Counted from the first letter of the stretch, positions 13,200 through 26,575 are shown. The stretch: DNA of 64,000 bases from Solen grandis (GCA_021229015.1 CM037781.1:71812903-71876902); one strand, 5' to 3'. The notes: generated from the sequence alone by a model not told the origin. Program-made: numbers and translations.

Positions 13200-13490
13200 A
13201 GGACCGATCCCGGGGTCCAAAACTTAACAAAAAGGCGTTGGATTTGATCCCTGGTCACAACATACTAAACTCGATTGTTTAACGTTCAGCGTATAAGGGT
13301 AACTCAAAAACTAGATGACCCGGTTTCAAGATAACGTAACTTAGTGATGTATTATGTCACGTGAGTGCATTCCATTTGTGATACATGCGTGCGTGTACAT
13401 TAGTGAAGCGTCACACATCTGTCTCATTTGACCCAAATGACCCCAAATGTCTTAAAAATTGTCGTGGCTATTTTAAACCAAAGTAAACAA
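13200..13490 (+). mobile_element. Degenerate SINE upstream of HSPA12-like copy 1
   Basis: GGATTTGATCCCTGG, then CAGCGTATAAGGGTAACTC, then CCCGGTTTCAAGATAACG match the order of the second SINE family. The same remnant occurs upstream of copy 2 (34446-34680), so it predates the gene duplication. Confidence 0.45.
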
Positions 13491-13827
13491 ATACAGATTT
13501 ATTCATCCTTCATGCTATGATAACATTTTATTGCCATTTAAACGACATTATTCAGTGCCTTCCAATTTAAAAAGAAAAGGATTCTGTTCAAAGACTTGAG
13601 GGTATGTGTTTTGGAAAAAAAAAGAGAAGCTTTAATTCAAAGATCAACAGACAGATTACCGCAGAAATTTGATACAATCACGCTTCTATGTTTTACATCA
13701 AGGACTCTTACATGTCAAGCCTGAAATGATACAACTGGCAATAGTTGCAAATGGGGTCGTTTCTGATACAATTTCAAAAATATATAAAATATATATATAT
13801 ATTTTTTTAAATATGCATTTATTTCTG

Positions 13828-13865
<38 letters not shown>

Positions 13866-14333
13866 ATATATATATAAACAAAAAAACAACAACAACAAAC
13901 AAACAAACAAACTAATTTTAATATTTCATGCACCGTGGAACAAATGTATATAACTTAAACTATCTGATGAGTCTAAAGGTTTTTTTTTAAATGTAAACAT
14001 TCCACTAACACGTGTTTATATTTTATGTTTAACGGTAACTATAAATGATTCAAACTCAGATTGTCGCTTTATCAAAGATTGTGACCAATGAAAGGAGTAG
14101 CTTCCCCGTAAAAAAGGATATAAAGAAATTTCAGTGTGTAACATGAGATACCGCTTTGAACGTGTTCTATTTTTTTTAAATATCCTTAATTTCTTCAGTA
14201 CCAGGAAAGTTTATTTGTCAATTTAGTTTATGAAACATGGAATTAGACAAAACTTGGGAGCTGGCATGTTGTGTTACAGTATATGAAACAGAAGAAAGTA
14301 GAAAACTTTTGTCGTCGATCACGAACATACCAG
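13200..14333 (+). promoter_or_regulatory. Upstream region of HSPA12-like copy 1, homologous to that of copy 2
   Basis: Aligns by eye with 34446-35708 in several blocks, including a run starting ACTTGGGAGCTGGCATG (14250 and 35579), TTAATTTCTTCAG before it, and a degenerate SINE at the far end. The block presumably carries the promoter and 5' exon of the gene. No heat-shock element array of three or more units was recognised. An AT microsatellite sits at about 13831-13861. Confidence 0.5.
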
Positions 14334-17300
14334 GCTTCCAACCGTGGGAAATCCCTCATTGTGGCCGCCATAGACTTCGGGACCACTTACTCCGGCTGGG
14401 CCTTTTCATTCCGACACGAGTTTGAAGCGGAGCCGACTAAGGTTTCCGCAAAACAATGGATTGGTGGTCAACTCGTGTCACAGAAAGGTGATTTTCTCTC
14501 ACTTTTTTTAGGCCCCTTTATGTTTATCCCCGTTTATTATCCCCGTAATAGGTAAACATGATCGGGAAACCTTATAATACATTATCATTTATTTCACAAC
14601 TTTACACGGATAATATGATGATTTGTTTACTTTTTACTATAATTTACCACATACGAGTATAAAGATATTTTTATGCAATGTAATTACTAACACAAGAATA
14701 TAAAGTTTGATAAAAACATGCATAATTAGTGTAACAAAAAAGACCAAAAAATATATTAGTATTTGATTTAAAAGAAAAAATAGGAACAAAATATTAGCTT
14801 TTACATGTGAGAGAAAAAGGGAGAATATCCGATAAGTTTAAAATAGAATAGGCTTTATTTTACAACAATACCAAAACAGATGAGACAAATTCACAAAAGG
14901 TACATATGTTATTTGGAACAATTTTCATTTCATATAATAAGGCATTTGTTGGTAATATTCTGTGTACTATTCATGTTTTAACCAATTGAATATATGTATT
15001 TCTAGTGTATTTAAAAACATTACGATAAATATTTTCCCATTTCAAATCAAAATGTTCATATACATGTAACGATATTCACTTAATTTGGCTAATTGGAATT
15101 TATAGATATTTCTAATAAAGGAATTGTGTATTTGACGTTGTTTGGATTTGGTCTTGTTATAAATGGATACACGTAACAACAAATTGATGGATTTTGAAAA
15201 TGAAACATCGAAATATTTTTAAATGACATGTTTCGTTTTTCTTTGTTTAATTTTTAATAAAAACTGCATTCTTTATTTTAGACTTTCCATCCCAAACAAA
15301 GTTAAAAAAGATCATTCATTTCTTTTATAACGTTTTTATTTGGGGATGGAAAACTAATAAAGAAATGAGCTGATAATGGCAATAGAGCATTTTTTACAAT
15401 AACAATTTTTCCTATAGGTGTCAGCTTTCTTTTTTCCCAGTGAGATATTGTTTTTTATGATAATATGGGGATATGGTAATAGTCTTCGTCCGTCCGTCCG
15501 TCTGTCCGTCCCACATTTTTGTCCGGAGCATCAACTTGATACTTAATAGGTGGATAGATCTCACTGAGAATAAGTGCAGTACACAAGAATGATGCCTCAA
15601 TGACCTTAACATTTTACCTGTAGACCTCAAAAAAGGTGAATTAATATGTCTTCACATGGGCTTCATATCTATAATCATTTCAAACATCAGTCTTTATTAC
15701 CAAAAATTTTCCTTTAAAAATGAATTTTTCTACTCTCCAACTCATGTTCTAACGAGCAAGCATTCGGCGGGGGATGGCCATTGTAGCTCTTATTATTTTC
15801 ATGCTAGCAATCTTTTGACTAAAATTCAGTCCTATCATAAGATCAAATTTGATTCCTAATAACTTAAATTCTGTGTCCACTGATGAAAATTCCCACGTTG
15901 TTTTAATATAATGAGTGCTATACCTTAAGGAACCAATCCAAACGACTTTAGTTTTATCATAATTCATATTTAAACTTCAATTTGAAATTAAAGAAATAGG
16001 TATGCAGTAATGATAATGTATAGTTTTAAGAATTTTCAGACTCATCAAGTAATAAATAAGTATCATAAGCAAATTGTAATATCTTATATTTTTCTCTATT
16101 AATTTCAATGCTTATTATATCCTTTGAGTTTCTTATTTTTATTGCAAGAATTTCTGCTCACAGAATAAATAAATATGCTGATATGGGATCCCCTTGTCTG
16201 CAACCGCGACCACTTTTGAAGATTCTTTGTGATTCTCTCTTTATCTCTATTTTCTTCCTAGAACTTACATAGTTTAGGTACATTTTGATACTCAAATAGC
16301 CCCTCAGATGCACTGCATTGAAAAGGTTTAAATGTTACATAAAGATTTAATTTAGTATTGGGATAAGAGCAAACGTTATCCTAAGAGTTGTTAATACATT
16401 ATCGGTATGGTTTTCTGGATGTTAATTTCAGCAAACAGAATTTGATATTTTATGAAAAAGTATATTAGTGCATTAACATTGCAAAATTAAATGTTTCCCA
16501 TGTTCACTAATACGTAATTGTAAAGCCTAAAAGTAACCAATAAACGTCATATATATTAGAGTACTTAATTACCCAGCTCGGCTCAAAGTCGGAAATATAA
16601 TTACTAGGGGGTAGGTAACTCAATCTAATTCGTACTGACACTTTCGCACCTTGCCCAGGTCCAACGTGCATACTGTTCCACCCGGATGGTAAGACTGTGC
16701 ACTCATTCGGTTATGACGCTGAATCAAAATACGCTGAGCTGGCTGAAGACGGTGAAAACGAAAATTGGTATTTCTTCAAGCAGTTCAAGATGTCGCTTTT
16801 CAAGGACAAAGTCAGTTTTGAATCCCCCCCCCCCGCCTCTCACTTTTTCTTTTCCGTCCAACACCCGCCTATCTATCTGTCTTTCGATATATTTTCTATT
16901 TTGTAGGCATCAGTATCAGTATGCATGCAAACATTAAATCTTCTGCTTATTCATTTATTCAATAATAATTTTAGCTTTTTGATAAAAAAGATTTGATATA
17001 CGGCAATGTATGACAAGTTACATTATCACATTCCAAGATAAAGTGAGATAAAGTGTTATTAACATTGATTTAACATATGTGATTATCTTAAAACTATACT
17101 TTATACAGTTAAAAACTGATAAATATATTGAATGTTCCATATATATATATATTGAAAAATAGTATTGCATACAATTATTGAGTGATGGCAATCTAGATGT
17201 TTGGCTCATGAGACTTTCAACGGTTCAACGGATTATAAAATCTTAATTTTAGGGGCTCACACGCGTCAGCATGTTAGAAGATGCCAGTAAAAAACACCAA

Positions 17301-20300
17301 CTTCCAGCAAAAACTGTGTTCTCGTCGTCCATACGGTTCTTAAAAGACGACCTGATACAGGTGTCGGAGAGCCGCATCACCAGCGGCGGAGTGCTACTGA
17401 AGGACATCCACTGGGTCCTCACGGTGCCCGCCATCTGGAACGACGCCGCCAAACAGTTCATGAGGGAGGCCGCCGAGGAGGTTGGTTAATATGTATAAGT
17501 TAAACCTGTTTTAAACTGAATTTATTTTAGTATATATTATTATAGTGAATATCGAGGATATGTAACACACGTTATTTCAGTAGTTATGCATTAAGTTAGT
17601 AATGGCTCGAATGTGTGTCATAACATTACTTATGGTTGTTTCCTCAATCAATTCCAAAGGCTAATTCATAGATTGCTCAATTTATTCGGAACCCTTAAAA
17701 TATGACCGACTGGAGATATAAATATAGTGAAAATTCCAAAATTACTTGCAAAGATGTTTTGGTGACCCTAAACAAAGATTATTCAAAGTAGGAATTGAAA
17801 ATATGGACATCAGAGGCGACGCTAGGTCTTCTAACATTTATAAAGTAAACATTTCAAAACTACTCATGTCAAAACCACTTCATGGATTGAAAAAAAAGGT
17901 ACCACAAAAATGTTCAAATAATTTTGACGGCAATTTTCCCTATAAGTACCAGAATTTGGTGAAAATCTTGAAAAAAAAAAATTTGTCCATAACTATTCGG
18001 CGGACATTATAATATTTTGATTCCCACTCCAAATCTCTCAAACGAAATGCGTCTTTCTCCATGATGAGTGGATTATTTCTCCATATTTCTCCAAAACACA
18101 TTCAAGAACTACAGACCTGTCTCAAACTTACCATTTGTGTCCAAAGTGCTTGAAAAAGTGGTGAGCGCTCGACTTGAAGAACATTTAGTTCAAAACAAGC
18201 TACATGAAGAAAACCAATCGGCATATAGAAAATTTCATTCAACTGAAACTGCCTTAGTAAAAGTACATAATGATATCCTTCATTCCCTCGATCAGAATAA
18301 TGTTACAATCCTTGTACTTCTGGATTTGTCAGCAGCCTTCGATACGATTGACCATGCAACACTATTAAACCGACTGGAGAATGACTTTGGGATTGCAGAC
18401 AAACCTCTTTCCTGGGTGAGGTCATATCTATCTGGTCGTTCACAAACAGTGTGTATCGATGGAAAACTGTCAAAACCTGTTCATATGAGTTTCAGTGTTC
18501 CACAGGGATCAGTACTTGGTCCAAAATTTTACACAATGTACACAAAACCCATCGGTGACATTTGTAGGAAACATGGGCTCGAACATCATTTCTATGCTGA
18601 TGATTCCCAGTTGTACATTTCGTTCAAACCTATTGATAAAGCAAATGAAACTGTAACAATAGCCCGAGTTGAAAATTGTCTCCAAGAGATTGAGTCGTGG
18701 ATGAACTGCAATATGCTGAAATTAAATGCAGAAAAGACGGAGGTTATTGTATTTAGTTCAAACCGGAATGCTGCACTTGTAAAAGACATATCTGTCAAAG
18801 TTGGGGATTCTGTGATTGTCCAATCTCCATCTGTCAGAAACCTTGGTTCAGTGTTGGACTCCAACATGACTATGGATCAACATGTCATTTCGGTCAGCAG
18901 GTCATGTTATGGGCAGATACGCCAAATTGGTCACATCAGAAAATATCTAACAGATGATGCAACAAAGGTTCTAGTGAATTCCCTTGTAACCTCGAAAATG
19001 GACTACTGTAACTCTCTTCTGCAGGGAACACCAAAGAGCATTTTAAACAAGTTACAAAATGTGCAGAATACAGCTGCTCGGCTGATAACAAAAACCTCTC
19101 GATATGATCATATAACCCCTGTTTTGAAAGAACTTCACCGGCTTCCTGTACAAAGTAGGATTCAATACAAAATTCTCACTCTAACCTACAAGGCACTGCA
19201 CAATGAAGCACCAACTTATATCAAGACAATGTTGGAAATCTACCAGCCAAAAAGACAGTTGCGATCTCAGAGTGATCTCAAACTTGTAGTACCAAAATGT
19301 CGGACTGTGACATATGGGGATAGATGTTTCGCATATGCTGCACCAAAACTCTGGAACTCTCTTCCTGTCGGAATTAGACATTTAAACACAATGGATTCTT
19401 TCAAAAGGGCATTAAAGACACACCTTTGCTTACAAGCATATAGAAATTGATCTTTGGATACTCACTACTGTATTTGGTTGACCTGACTGTTAGTCGGTCA
19501 CTACTAGTGATTCTGTCCATGGACAGTTATTCGACTTGACTGTTACAGTGTCGCAACTGAGGACTGAGTCCGCTTCTGGCTAGGATACTTGACTTTTAGT
19601 CAGTTACTACTAAGGATTTCAGTCTGTTGATAGTTAGACCTGACTGTTAATCGGTAACTGTTCAGGGACTTCTAATCATGATTTACTGTTAGTGAATCAG
19701 TTTTTTAATCATTTTTAGTTTATTCATTTTCCTTGGGGGTTAATTATTTATTATTTTATAATAATTTTTATATTACAATGTGAGTGAGCGTGGTGATTTG
19801 TGTGTATGTGTGTGTGTTTTTGAATGCAATTGTAAAGCACTTTTGAACGTACATTGCTATGAAAAGAGTGCTATATAAATGTGGTATAATAATAATAATA
19901 ATAATAATATTTAACTCGATCTATGTCAATTGTTTGCCAGGCCGGTATTTCTGAAGATAACCTGACAATTGCACTGGAGCCGGAGTGTGCCTCCCTCTAT
20001 TGCCGCCATCTGCCCGTCGGTAAAGGAAACGAGGGCGAATCGCTCAGCAAATTTAAAGCTGGCACGAAATATATGGTGCTGGATGCTGGAGGTATCATGT
20101 TTTGTTCATTTGTGGGTCCGGCAAAAAGTTATTTCTTATTACAATATGTTATTTCGTAGGTTTGTAAAAATGTTCTAGAACAATATATACTAATTGCTAT
20201 GTTATTCTTACAAACTGCTTTTAGATTAAGCGAATAAGTCAGCTTTAAAATTCAGAACATTGTTATAGTAAACATCAATTGGTCATTTTGATAGTCAACT

Positions 20301-22207
20301 TTTGGCCTGGAGAAAATGGCTGAAACAAGAGATCGTATGAAAAGAAACTCTTTGCTTCTTATGTATGACATAAGCAGATATATAATAAACCATGGTTTAT
20401 ATTATTTTGTTTAAGCCTTTGTGCAGTTCTATATACACAGACTTTTGGAATTTTAAAGCTTTTTAAGCTGGAAAATTAAAGACATTTTGAGATAAGCATT
20501 CATGTATCATGAACTTTTAACTTTCATTACGGTTCAGACAAATTGAAAAACAAAGTAATTTCTTGCGTTGTGTAGATATTAACATATACATGTACTCGTA
20601 TGTGAATAAATTTGCAGTACATGTACATTTATTTCTTTGTTTTTTAAAAATTTTTTTTTAATTATATAAGAAAAATGTTCATAGTTGAAATAATTAGTAG
20701 TAAATTAGATTCATTTTAAATTACAGGAGGTACTGTTGACATCACAGTACACGAGGTGACGTCATGTGGCACCTTGAAAGAACTCATGAAAGCCAGCGGA
20801 GGCGCATGGGGTGGAACTAAGGTGGACGCCACTTACAAAGGATTCATGGCCACACTGTTCAGTAAGCTGATTTATTACTTAGTAGGGCTAACACGGAACG
20901 GTACCGCTGTAGTTCTATTACTCATTATAATGCTTATGATTTAGATAATGTGTGCCTTTATGTAATAATTGGTATACCTGTCCCGGTTGTTTTCTTTGTT
21001 AACAGAAAGTCTTACACATGTGATATTTATGCAAATTGAGTGAATATATCCCAACAAATTATAGTAGCTCATTGATCGTTATCGATATCACGTATGTTTT
21101 AAATGTTTCACCATTTTTTCCGTGTTATAGGTAACTTTTGTTGATTCTAAAAGTATTTGATTGTCACATATTTCTATGCTACTCTAGATACCATTGACGT
21201 TTCACAGCAATATAGAAAATGATATGAAACTCTTTTGATTATACGTGTGCGTCTCTGTTTTCTTCTCTGCAGAACCCCCAGTCATGCAGTGTTTTGAAGA
21301 GGATTGCATGGAAGACTTCATTGAGATGTTTAGAGATTTCGAGATAAAAAAGCGAAAGATAAGTCCCGAGGGAGACTCGAAGATGACGTTCCGTCTACCG
21401 CTGGCATTATCCAAGATGTACAAGCAGAATACGAGGCAAGATGTCGACAATGCTATCACGACTTCGGCGTATACTGGTAAAATCAAAATTATTTCCGGCG
21501 ATAAGCTTCGAGTAGATGGCGATGTGGTTAATACATTGTTTAACCCCACGGTTCAGAACATTGTTGACCACGTGTCGAATCTTCTGAGAGACCCTGCCGC
21601 GGCTGGTTGCAGCGTTATTGTCATGGTAGGAGGATTCTCTGAGTCTCCAATGCTCCAGAAAAAGATGAAGGCCGCGTTTCCGAGGATAAAGTTCATCATA
21701 CCACAGGATGCAGGCCTTGCAGTTCTTAAGGGAGCTGTCATATTTGGTCATTCGCCCTCAGCAATAGCAGAGAGAGTCTGCAAACTAACGTACGGCACTG
21801 ACGCCTATCACCCGAAGTTAGCCTCCTGTTCTCACCCTCATGGGAGGACATACGAAGCTAGCGATGGTGTAAGTTGGTGTACTGACATATTTTTCATACA
21901 TGCACAAGTTGGCGACAGAGTTAAACTTGGTGAAGAGCAAGAAGAGCAAATCTATACTCCAGTCGAGTCTGACCAAACTGCAATGGTATTCAACATATAT
22001 GCTTCCAAAAATGCAAAGCCAAACTTTGTCACTGAAAGTGACAGCAACAAAATTGGGTCGGTAAAAGTTCCTTTACCCGATACAAGGATGGGAAAGAATA
22101 GGAAAGTTGGTGTCTCGTTTATGTTTGGAGGCACAGAAATAGCGGTGAAATGTGTGGAAAAGGCGACGGGGAGAGTCACCAAGACACATGCAGATTTCCT
22201 TGGCTGA
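14334..22207 (+). CDS. HSPA12-like Hsp70 family protein, copy 1 (six coding exons; 5' exon not found)
   Basis: Exons read as 14334-14487, 16659-16810, 17253-17480, 19941-20091, 20727-20861 and 21273-22207, all with AG/GT borders and compatible phases, giving about 584 residues and a stop after DFLG. The first exon carries the Hsp70 phosphate-1 motif DFGTTYSGWAF, exon 3 the family block TVPAIWNDAAKQFMREAAEE, exons 4-5 the phosphate-2 loop DAGGGTVDIT, and exon 6 the adenosine motif VGGFSESPMLQKKM. These are hallmarks of the HSPA12A/B subfamily, which has a divergent Hsp70 ATPase and lacks the classical substrate-binding half. Human HSPA12A is about 675 residues, so roughly 90 are unaccounted for, partly in an unseen 5' exon. 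The first exon is taken to start at an acceptor because copy 2 has an in-frame TAG directly before the same codon; alternatively copy 1 could start at the ATG at 14283. Introns 1 and 3 hold LINEs. The product is probably cytosolic. Family assignment is firm; function in stress or immunity is inference. Confidence 0.9.
14830..16340 (-). mobile_element. Decayed L1-like LINE reverse transcriptase fragment in intron 1 of HSPA12-like copy 1
   Basis: Read on the - strand, 16212-16186 gives RGCRQGDPI (RT motif B), then about 16075 FAYDTYLLLDE, a mutated FADD catalytic motif C. 15967-15749 gives NYDKTKVVWIGS, and about 15400-15330 gives LPLSAHFFISFPSP, the usual block after the RT palm in L1-type elements. 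Stops and frame changes occur throughout. A foreign repeat (about 15420-15650) interrupts it. The 5' and 3' limits are approximate. Confidence 0.7.
15420..15650. repeat. Repeat fragment nested in the L1-like LINE
   Basis: Contains CGTCCGTCCGTCTGTCCGTC near 15488 and a stretch about 'gcatcaacttgatact', resembling ends of repeats common in molluscs. It separates two parts of one reverse transcriptase reading on the - strand, so it inserted after the LINE. Confidence 0.4.
18085..19909 (+). mobile_element. 5'-truncated L2-like LINE with open reverse transcriptase, in intron 3 of HSPA12-like copy 1
   Basis: The frame open from 18068 to 19450 holds most of a non-LTR reverse transcriptase. It runs from NYRPVSNL (domain 1), through LLDLSAAFDTIDH (motif A, catalytic Asp) and SVPQGSVLGP (motif B), to YADDSQLYI (motif C, both catalytic Asp present), ending in a C-terminal region at HLCLQAYRN. 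Endonuclease and any ORF1 are missing, which is normal 5' truncation. The 3' end has GTGCTATATAAATG followed by an ATA microsatellite (about 19886-19909), typical of L2/CR1 tails. No stop interrupts the RT, so the insertion is fairly young. It lies in the host gene's own orientation. It encodes no complete element and is expected to be immobile by itself. Confidence 0.88.
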
Positions 22208-23580
22208 AGTAATTATCATTTGTTTTCCTAAGATGCATAATGTTTGAACTGCATACTGATTGCAATGAGTCCATAGACACATAAATCGAGGAGAATTGCT
22301 ACGTTATATATCTTTGTTGTATATACCTTCGTAATACTGCTGCAGTATCTGACATTAATGATGATTTTATATATACATACATCGGGCTATTGTTGATAAA
22401 GCTGATGGTTTATTTTGAAATTACGAAGGTGGGTATTGACGAATGGGCAGATTAATAACCTAGTATTAAGATGTTATATAGGCGTTAGAATTGTATGATA
22501 AACATAAATTTGAGTTCAAGATGGTATGACGGACTACTAGATATACATTTACAGCTTTCCACATAAAATAGTTTTATAGAGTCACAAAGGCTTTCATCAC
22601 TCGTAGTGCTGTTAAAGTGCTTATTAAATTCTACCTGTTTACCTGTGTCTTTTGTTGGGAAGATGTGAGCGGTCATCAGTGGTTGCACATGTTTTTTGCA
22701 TACTGAGATGTTAACCAGAATATACGGAGATTTGAAGATTTCAATACGATGTATATATTGTAAGTTTTATCCCCTGGCCTTTAAATGTAGGATTTGTTTT
22801 GATTGATTTTTCGCGTGGAGGTTTTCTCTCAAATGCTTTATTTAAGATCATTTTCCTTTCCATATCCTCTTCATTGTTGTCGGTGGCTACTGGAGACTGT
22901 TTTCTCTTTTTCCTGAGGTCCTTAACAGCCCACTAGAGATATGCCCTCTGATTTAATGATGGCAGGGAAGGAGTTAAGCCACTGAACCATCAAAATAACT
23001 GTTTACCTGTTCAGAAACCACATATTAAATATACAATAATGTGTTGATATGATTTTAAACTCTTGTGTATACGCATCTGATAGAAAATAATAATTATGTT
23101 ATAAGAATTTGTATGCATGTAAATGTATTTGAGATGGTTGAGCTTGACCTGTGTGAGAATTATTCTGCACAGAAAGTAGACGTGGTTTATAATTCTGTGC
23201 ATTTGTACGGAATACCTGCGTTCTTACAAGTCTCAGCTATTAAAAATATCGAATTGTATTATCTCACTAGTAAAATTCTTTGTAGACTTGATCCTGTACA
23301 TATTTTGTTGAAGTGACTTGATTTAAATCTGGTTAGGATTCGTTACATTCCTGAACATCTGTGTGGAAAATTGTTATGAAATTCCTGCGTGGATAGAATC
23401 CAGATAGTTTTTCTATGTGGATGTCACCAGTGACTTTGTCCTGTGTGCCTGCAGTTACGCCTGTGTGGCGCTTTAAAATAGACAATAGTCTGGTATACCG
23501 AACATTCATTTGGTGATTAGTTATTTTACTGTATGGATATATTTTTAACATGCTTTTATTGAAATGATAGTAGAAGTATT
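22208..23580. other. 3' flank of HSPA12-like copy 1
   Basis: Probably 3' UTR for the first few hundred bases. Faint similarity to the 3' flank of copy 2 (TTATCATTTGT just after the stop; GACAC...GAGGAG). No further gene seen. Confidence 0.45.
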
Positions 23581-23789
23581 TAGTCGTTCAATGGTTCCAC
23601 AATCCGCAGAATAAAGTAATTTGGAAAAAAATGTGACATATAGAAAGTTAAGAATAAAAAAGAAAATGAATCTTGATATTTCAGAGATGTTACTGATTGA
23701 AACGACTGTGATTATGAACTTTGTTTTCTAAATAGATATAATATTATATTTTTGAATTGTAATATATTCATCACTGTGTAGTATTGATT

Positions 23790-23827
<38 letters not shown>

Positions 23828-24275
23828 TGGAAAGAAATGAACAAAAACAAATAAAAACACAGAAACGTATTTATATATCGGTTTGACTACATCATATGAA
23901 TTGCAAGCTGCTCGCTAGAGGATAATTCGTGATATTTAAAATGGGAATATACTGATCGGTTTTTCAAGTAAACAAAACCACCATAAAACCAAACAAATCC
24001 ACACTCTTATTATTACTTGGCACGGCTTGTAGGACCGATGTTTCGGTCGTTAGTCGTTCAATGGTTCCACAATCCGCAGAATAAAGTAATTTGGAAAAAA
24101 ATGTGACATATAGAAAGTTAAGAATAAAAAAGAAAATGAATCTTGATATTTCAGAGATGTTACTGATTGAAACGACTGTGATTATGAACTTTGTTTTCTA
24201 AATAAATATAATATTATATTTTTGAATTGTAATATATTCATCACAGTGTAGTATTAATTTGATATATATATATAT
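23581..24275. repeat. 470-bp local direct duplication
   Basis: 23581-23805 and 24051-24275 match with about three substitutions over some 215 bp, both ending in a TA tract. Between them lies a 245-bp segment ending GGACCGATGTTTCGGTC. It is either a recent tandem duplication or an assembly artefact at a TA microsatellite. Confidence 0.85.
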
Positions 24276-24279
24276 GAAA

Positions 24280-24765
24280 TCTGTTATAAGAATCTTCTAC
24301 ACCTAAACCGAAAGGCCTAGAGCTTTGATAAGTGATGTGTGGAATTGTCTAGTAAACATCTACCAAGTTGATTCAAATCATGACCCCAATGTTTAAAATT
24401 GGCACCGCCCATAGGCTTATTTTAGATATATTTACATAGGAAACACATGGAAAATCTTCTTGTCAGAAACCACAAGGTAACATGGCATAGTTGACCTTTA
24501 CTAATACCAAGTTTGTTAAAATCATGGCCCTTGTGTCAAAATTGGCCCCGCCACAGTGTCACACAAAAAAAATATATTCTCATCTGAAACCACAAAGTCT
24601 GGTGTTTAGATATTTGCTGTATAACATGAACTAATGGACCTCTACAAGGTTCATTCTAATCATAGCCATAGGGTCTAAATATCGCACAGGGGTCACTTAG
24701 TTTACTTATTTAAAAATAGTGGAAAACATCTCGTCAGAAACAACAGGACCGAGAAAAAAATATGA
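24280..24765. repeat. Repeat with about three internal units of roughly 150 bp
   Basis: The phrases TCTTGTCAGAAACCACAAG, CTACCAAGTTGATTC and AAAATTGGCCCCGCC recur with variation three times. It is non-coding and similar in layout to the element at 6717-7997. Confidence 0.55.
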
Positions 24766-25320
24766 ATTTCTTAAATGATCGAATGGTTAAACGAATGGTT
24801 GGACAAACACCCAACCGGGCCTCTCTCTCTCTCTCTCGATATATATAATATATCTCCAGTTGACCTACATTTGCATTCTACAAATTTGAACCTCAGGCAT
24901 CCATATAACATAGCCTGTATCATTCAGGCAGATCAGGTTTAATAGTTTTACAAATTATGAATGCTTTTTTTTTTTCCTGAGATGGACCCGTAATGTGCAT
25001 CGGGGTGCCTTTAACATAAATCTTACTCACGCTAGCGATACAGGACCATCCTGGGGCCGTATTCAATATACATCTTAGATTTAATAAAGAAATTTCCTTA
25101 TCCTTAACTTTTTCCCTTAAGATATTCCTTAACCTTATTTTTTCCCTTAGATTAAATCTAAGATGATTCTTGCGTAAAAAAATCTTAAACATAAGGAAAA
25201 TCTTAAGATTTATCTTAGATTCGTCGTCAAGCGCGTGCGAACGTGAGATTGGGTTTTCCAGTCTAAAAATAGTAACAAAACCGGATATAGTTGCGCGCGG
25301 ACTCAACGGAAGACATAAGC

Positions 25321-25508
25321 TATTGCAGACAATTATGTCGGCCCTGTCAAAATCCACACCGGCGAAAGAGAGGAGTCCCAACTACACAACGGTGGACTGC
25401 CTTTTGCTCTGTGATTTGATGGGGAAACCTTCCCATATTGATGGTTTAAGCAACCATCAGTTGCAAAGGCATAGATTTACACAAAATAATCAGATATTTT
25501 GTTGTTAA
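25321..25508 (+). CDS. Fragment of a Myb/SANT-like protein of the Harbinger-like element
   Basis: Within a frame open from 25170, the part starting at the ATG 25321 reads about 62 residues. It includes ERSPNYTTVDCLLLCDLMGK, which resembles the start of the Myb/SANT-like domains encoded beside Harbinger transposases (pattern R-x-x-N-[FY]-T-x-x-E/D-x-x-x-L). Such proteins bind the transposon ends or help import the transposase. The rest of the domain is not continuous here, so a spliced second exon or decay must be assumed. It sits just inside the left inverted end, as expected. A chance frame is still possible because the match is short. Confidence 0.4.
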
Positions 25509-26504
25509 ATGTTTCCTAATCTTATTAATATTATCGATGATATTATTTTGAAGTTTCTTTTTGTCCGTCAAAAATCAAAACTTTCGAGGATATTTATCGA
25601 GATTGTTTTGATTTATTTCCAAATAGGCCAGTGTGTTTAAATCTACCTGATGTCCATCAGTACCAAAAAGATGAAGATATAAACAATGAGAATACTCTTT
25701 TACAAATACAAATGAAAATGAACTTCAGTTATAGCTGGAGTGTATACTTTTTATTTTTTTATTTTAAAAAAAAACCACACACACACACACAAAAAAAACC
25801 CCACAAAGTTATGAAATTTAATAAGAATGATTGTTAAGTTTTTGAAAGGAAAGTTAAAATAGCTATTCAAAAAAGTATAATTATTTAATTACAATTTAAA
25901 TCTTCTTTTTCATTTACTATACAATATTACATGTAGAACAATCTATAAATATACACTGGTTTATACCACTGGGTAATGTGTGATTCATAAATTTAATATA
26001 AATCTATATTGGAAACATTTCTTACCCTAATACAACAGTTAATATAAATCATAAATTTAAATCTTTTTCCTACAGCAATTTGTTTTCTTTGAGTGTTTTG
26101 GCCCATTTGCTTGTGAAATTAATAAGACACTTAATAATTCTTATTAATGACTGGGAATGAAAAAAATTAAAAATTATAAATTTATAAAGACTTATAATTC
26201 AAATGCCTGTTGCTTATTTAAAATTCATTTACATTTGAGCTGTGACAATGTTTAAAATGCCTCCTAATTTAAAGTCAAATACATTTTTTAGCAACATGTA
26301 TGTTTGTGTTCATGAGTGTCTTAATTACCATATAATTTTATGAAACAAATTCTACTTTGAAAAATTATGTGAACAGACATATTGAATGAATATAGCAGAT
26401 ATATAATTTAAGTATCAGACTTCTTATACAGAACACATACAATCATGTGTAATGATGTGTCATTACGGATATAAATGCAAGTTCTGACAACTGCCTCAGG
26501 GAAT

Positions 26505-26575
26505 CAACTCTGGCTCACTGGTCTGAGCAATGTGGTGTCATGCCTGTAGGGTGGGTTCAAATCCAGTCCGGGTCA
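26505..26575 (+). repeat. tRNA-like fragment
   Basis: TGGCTCACTGGTCTGAG and GGGTTCAAATCC with roughly tRNA spacing. Likely a SINE head lying just before the complete SINE. Confidence 0.4.

Noticed and set aside
14237..14425. ATG at 14237 as the start of HSPA12-like copy 1
   Set aside because: That frame differs from the Hsp70 frame and reads through the conserved exon out of phase.
17746..18012. 88-codon frame before the L2-like LINE
   Set aside because: No family recognised, low-complexity Lys runs, and it lies in an intron; may be an older repeat but cannot be supported as a gene.
21202..22282. Long - strand frames opposite exon 6 of HSPA12-like copy 1
   Set aside because: They are shadows of the coding strand, repeated at the same places in copy 2, with no protein family match.
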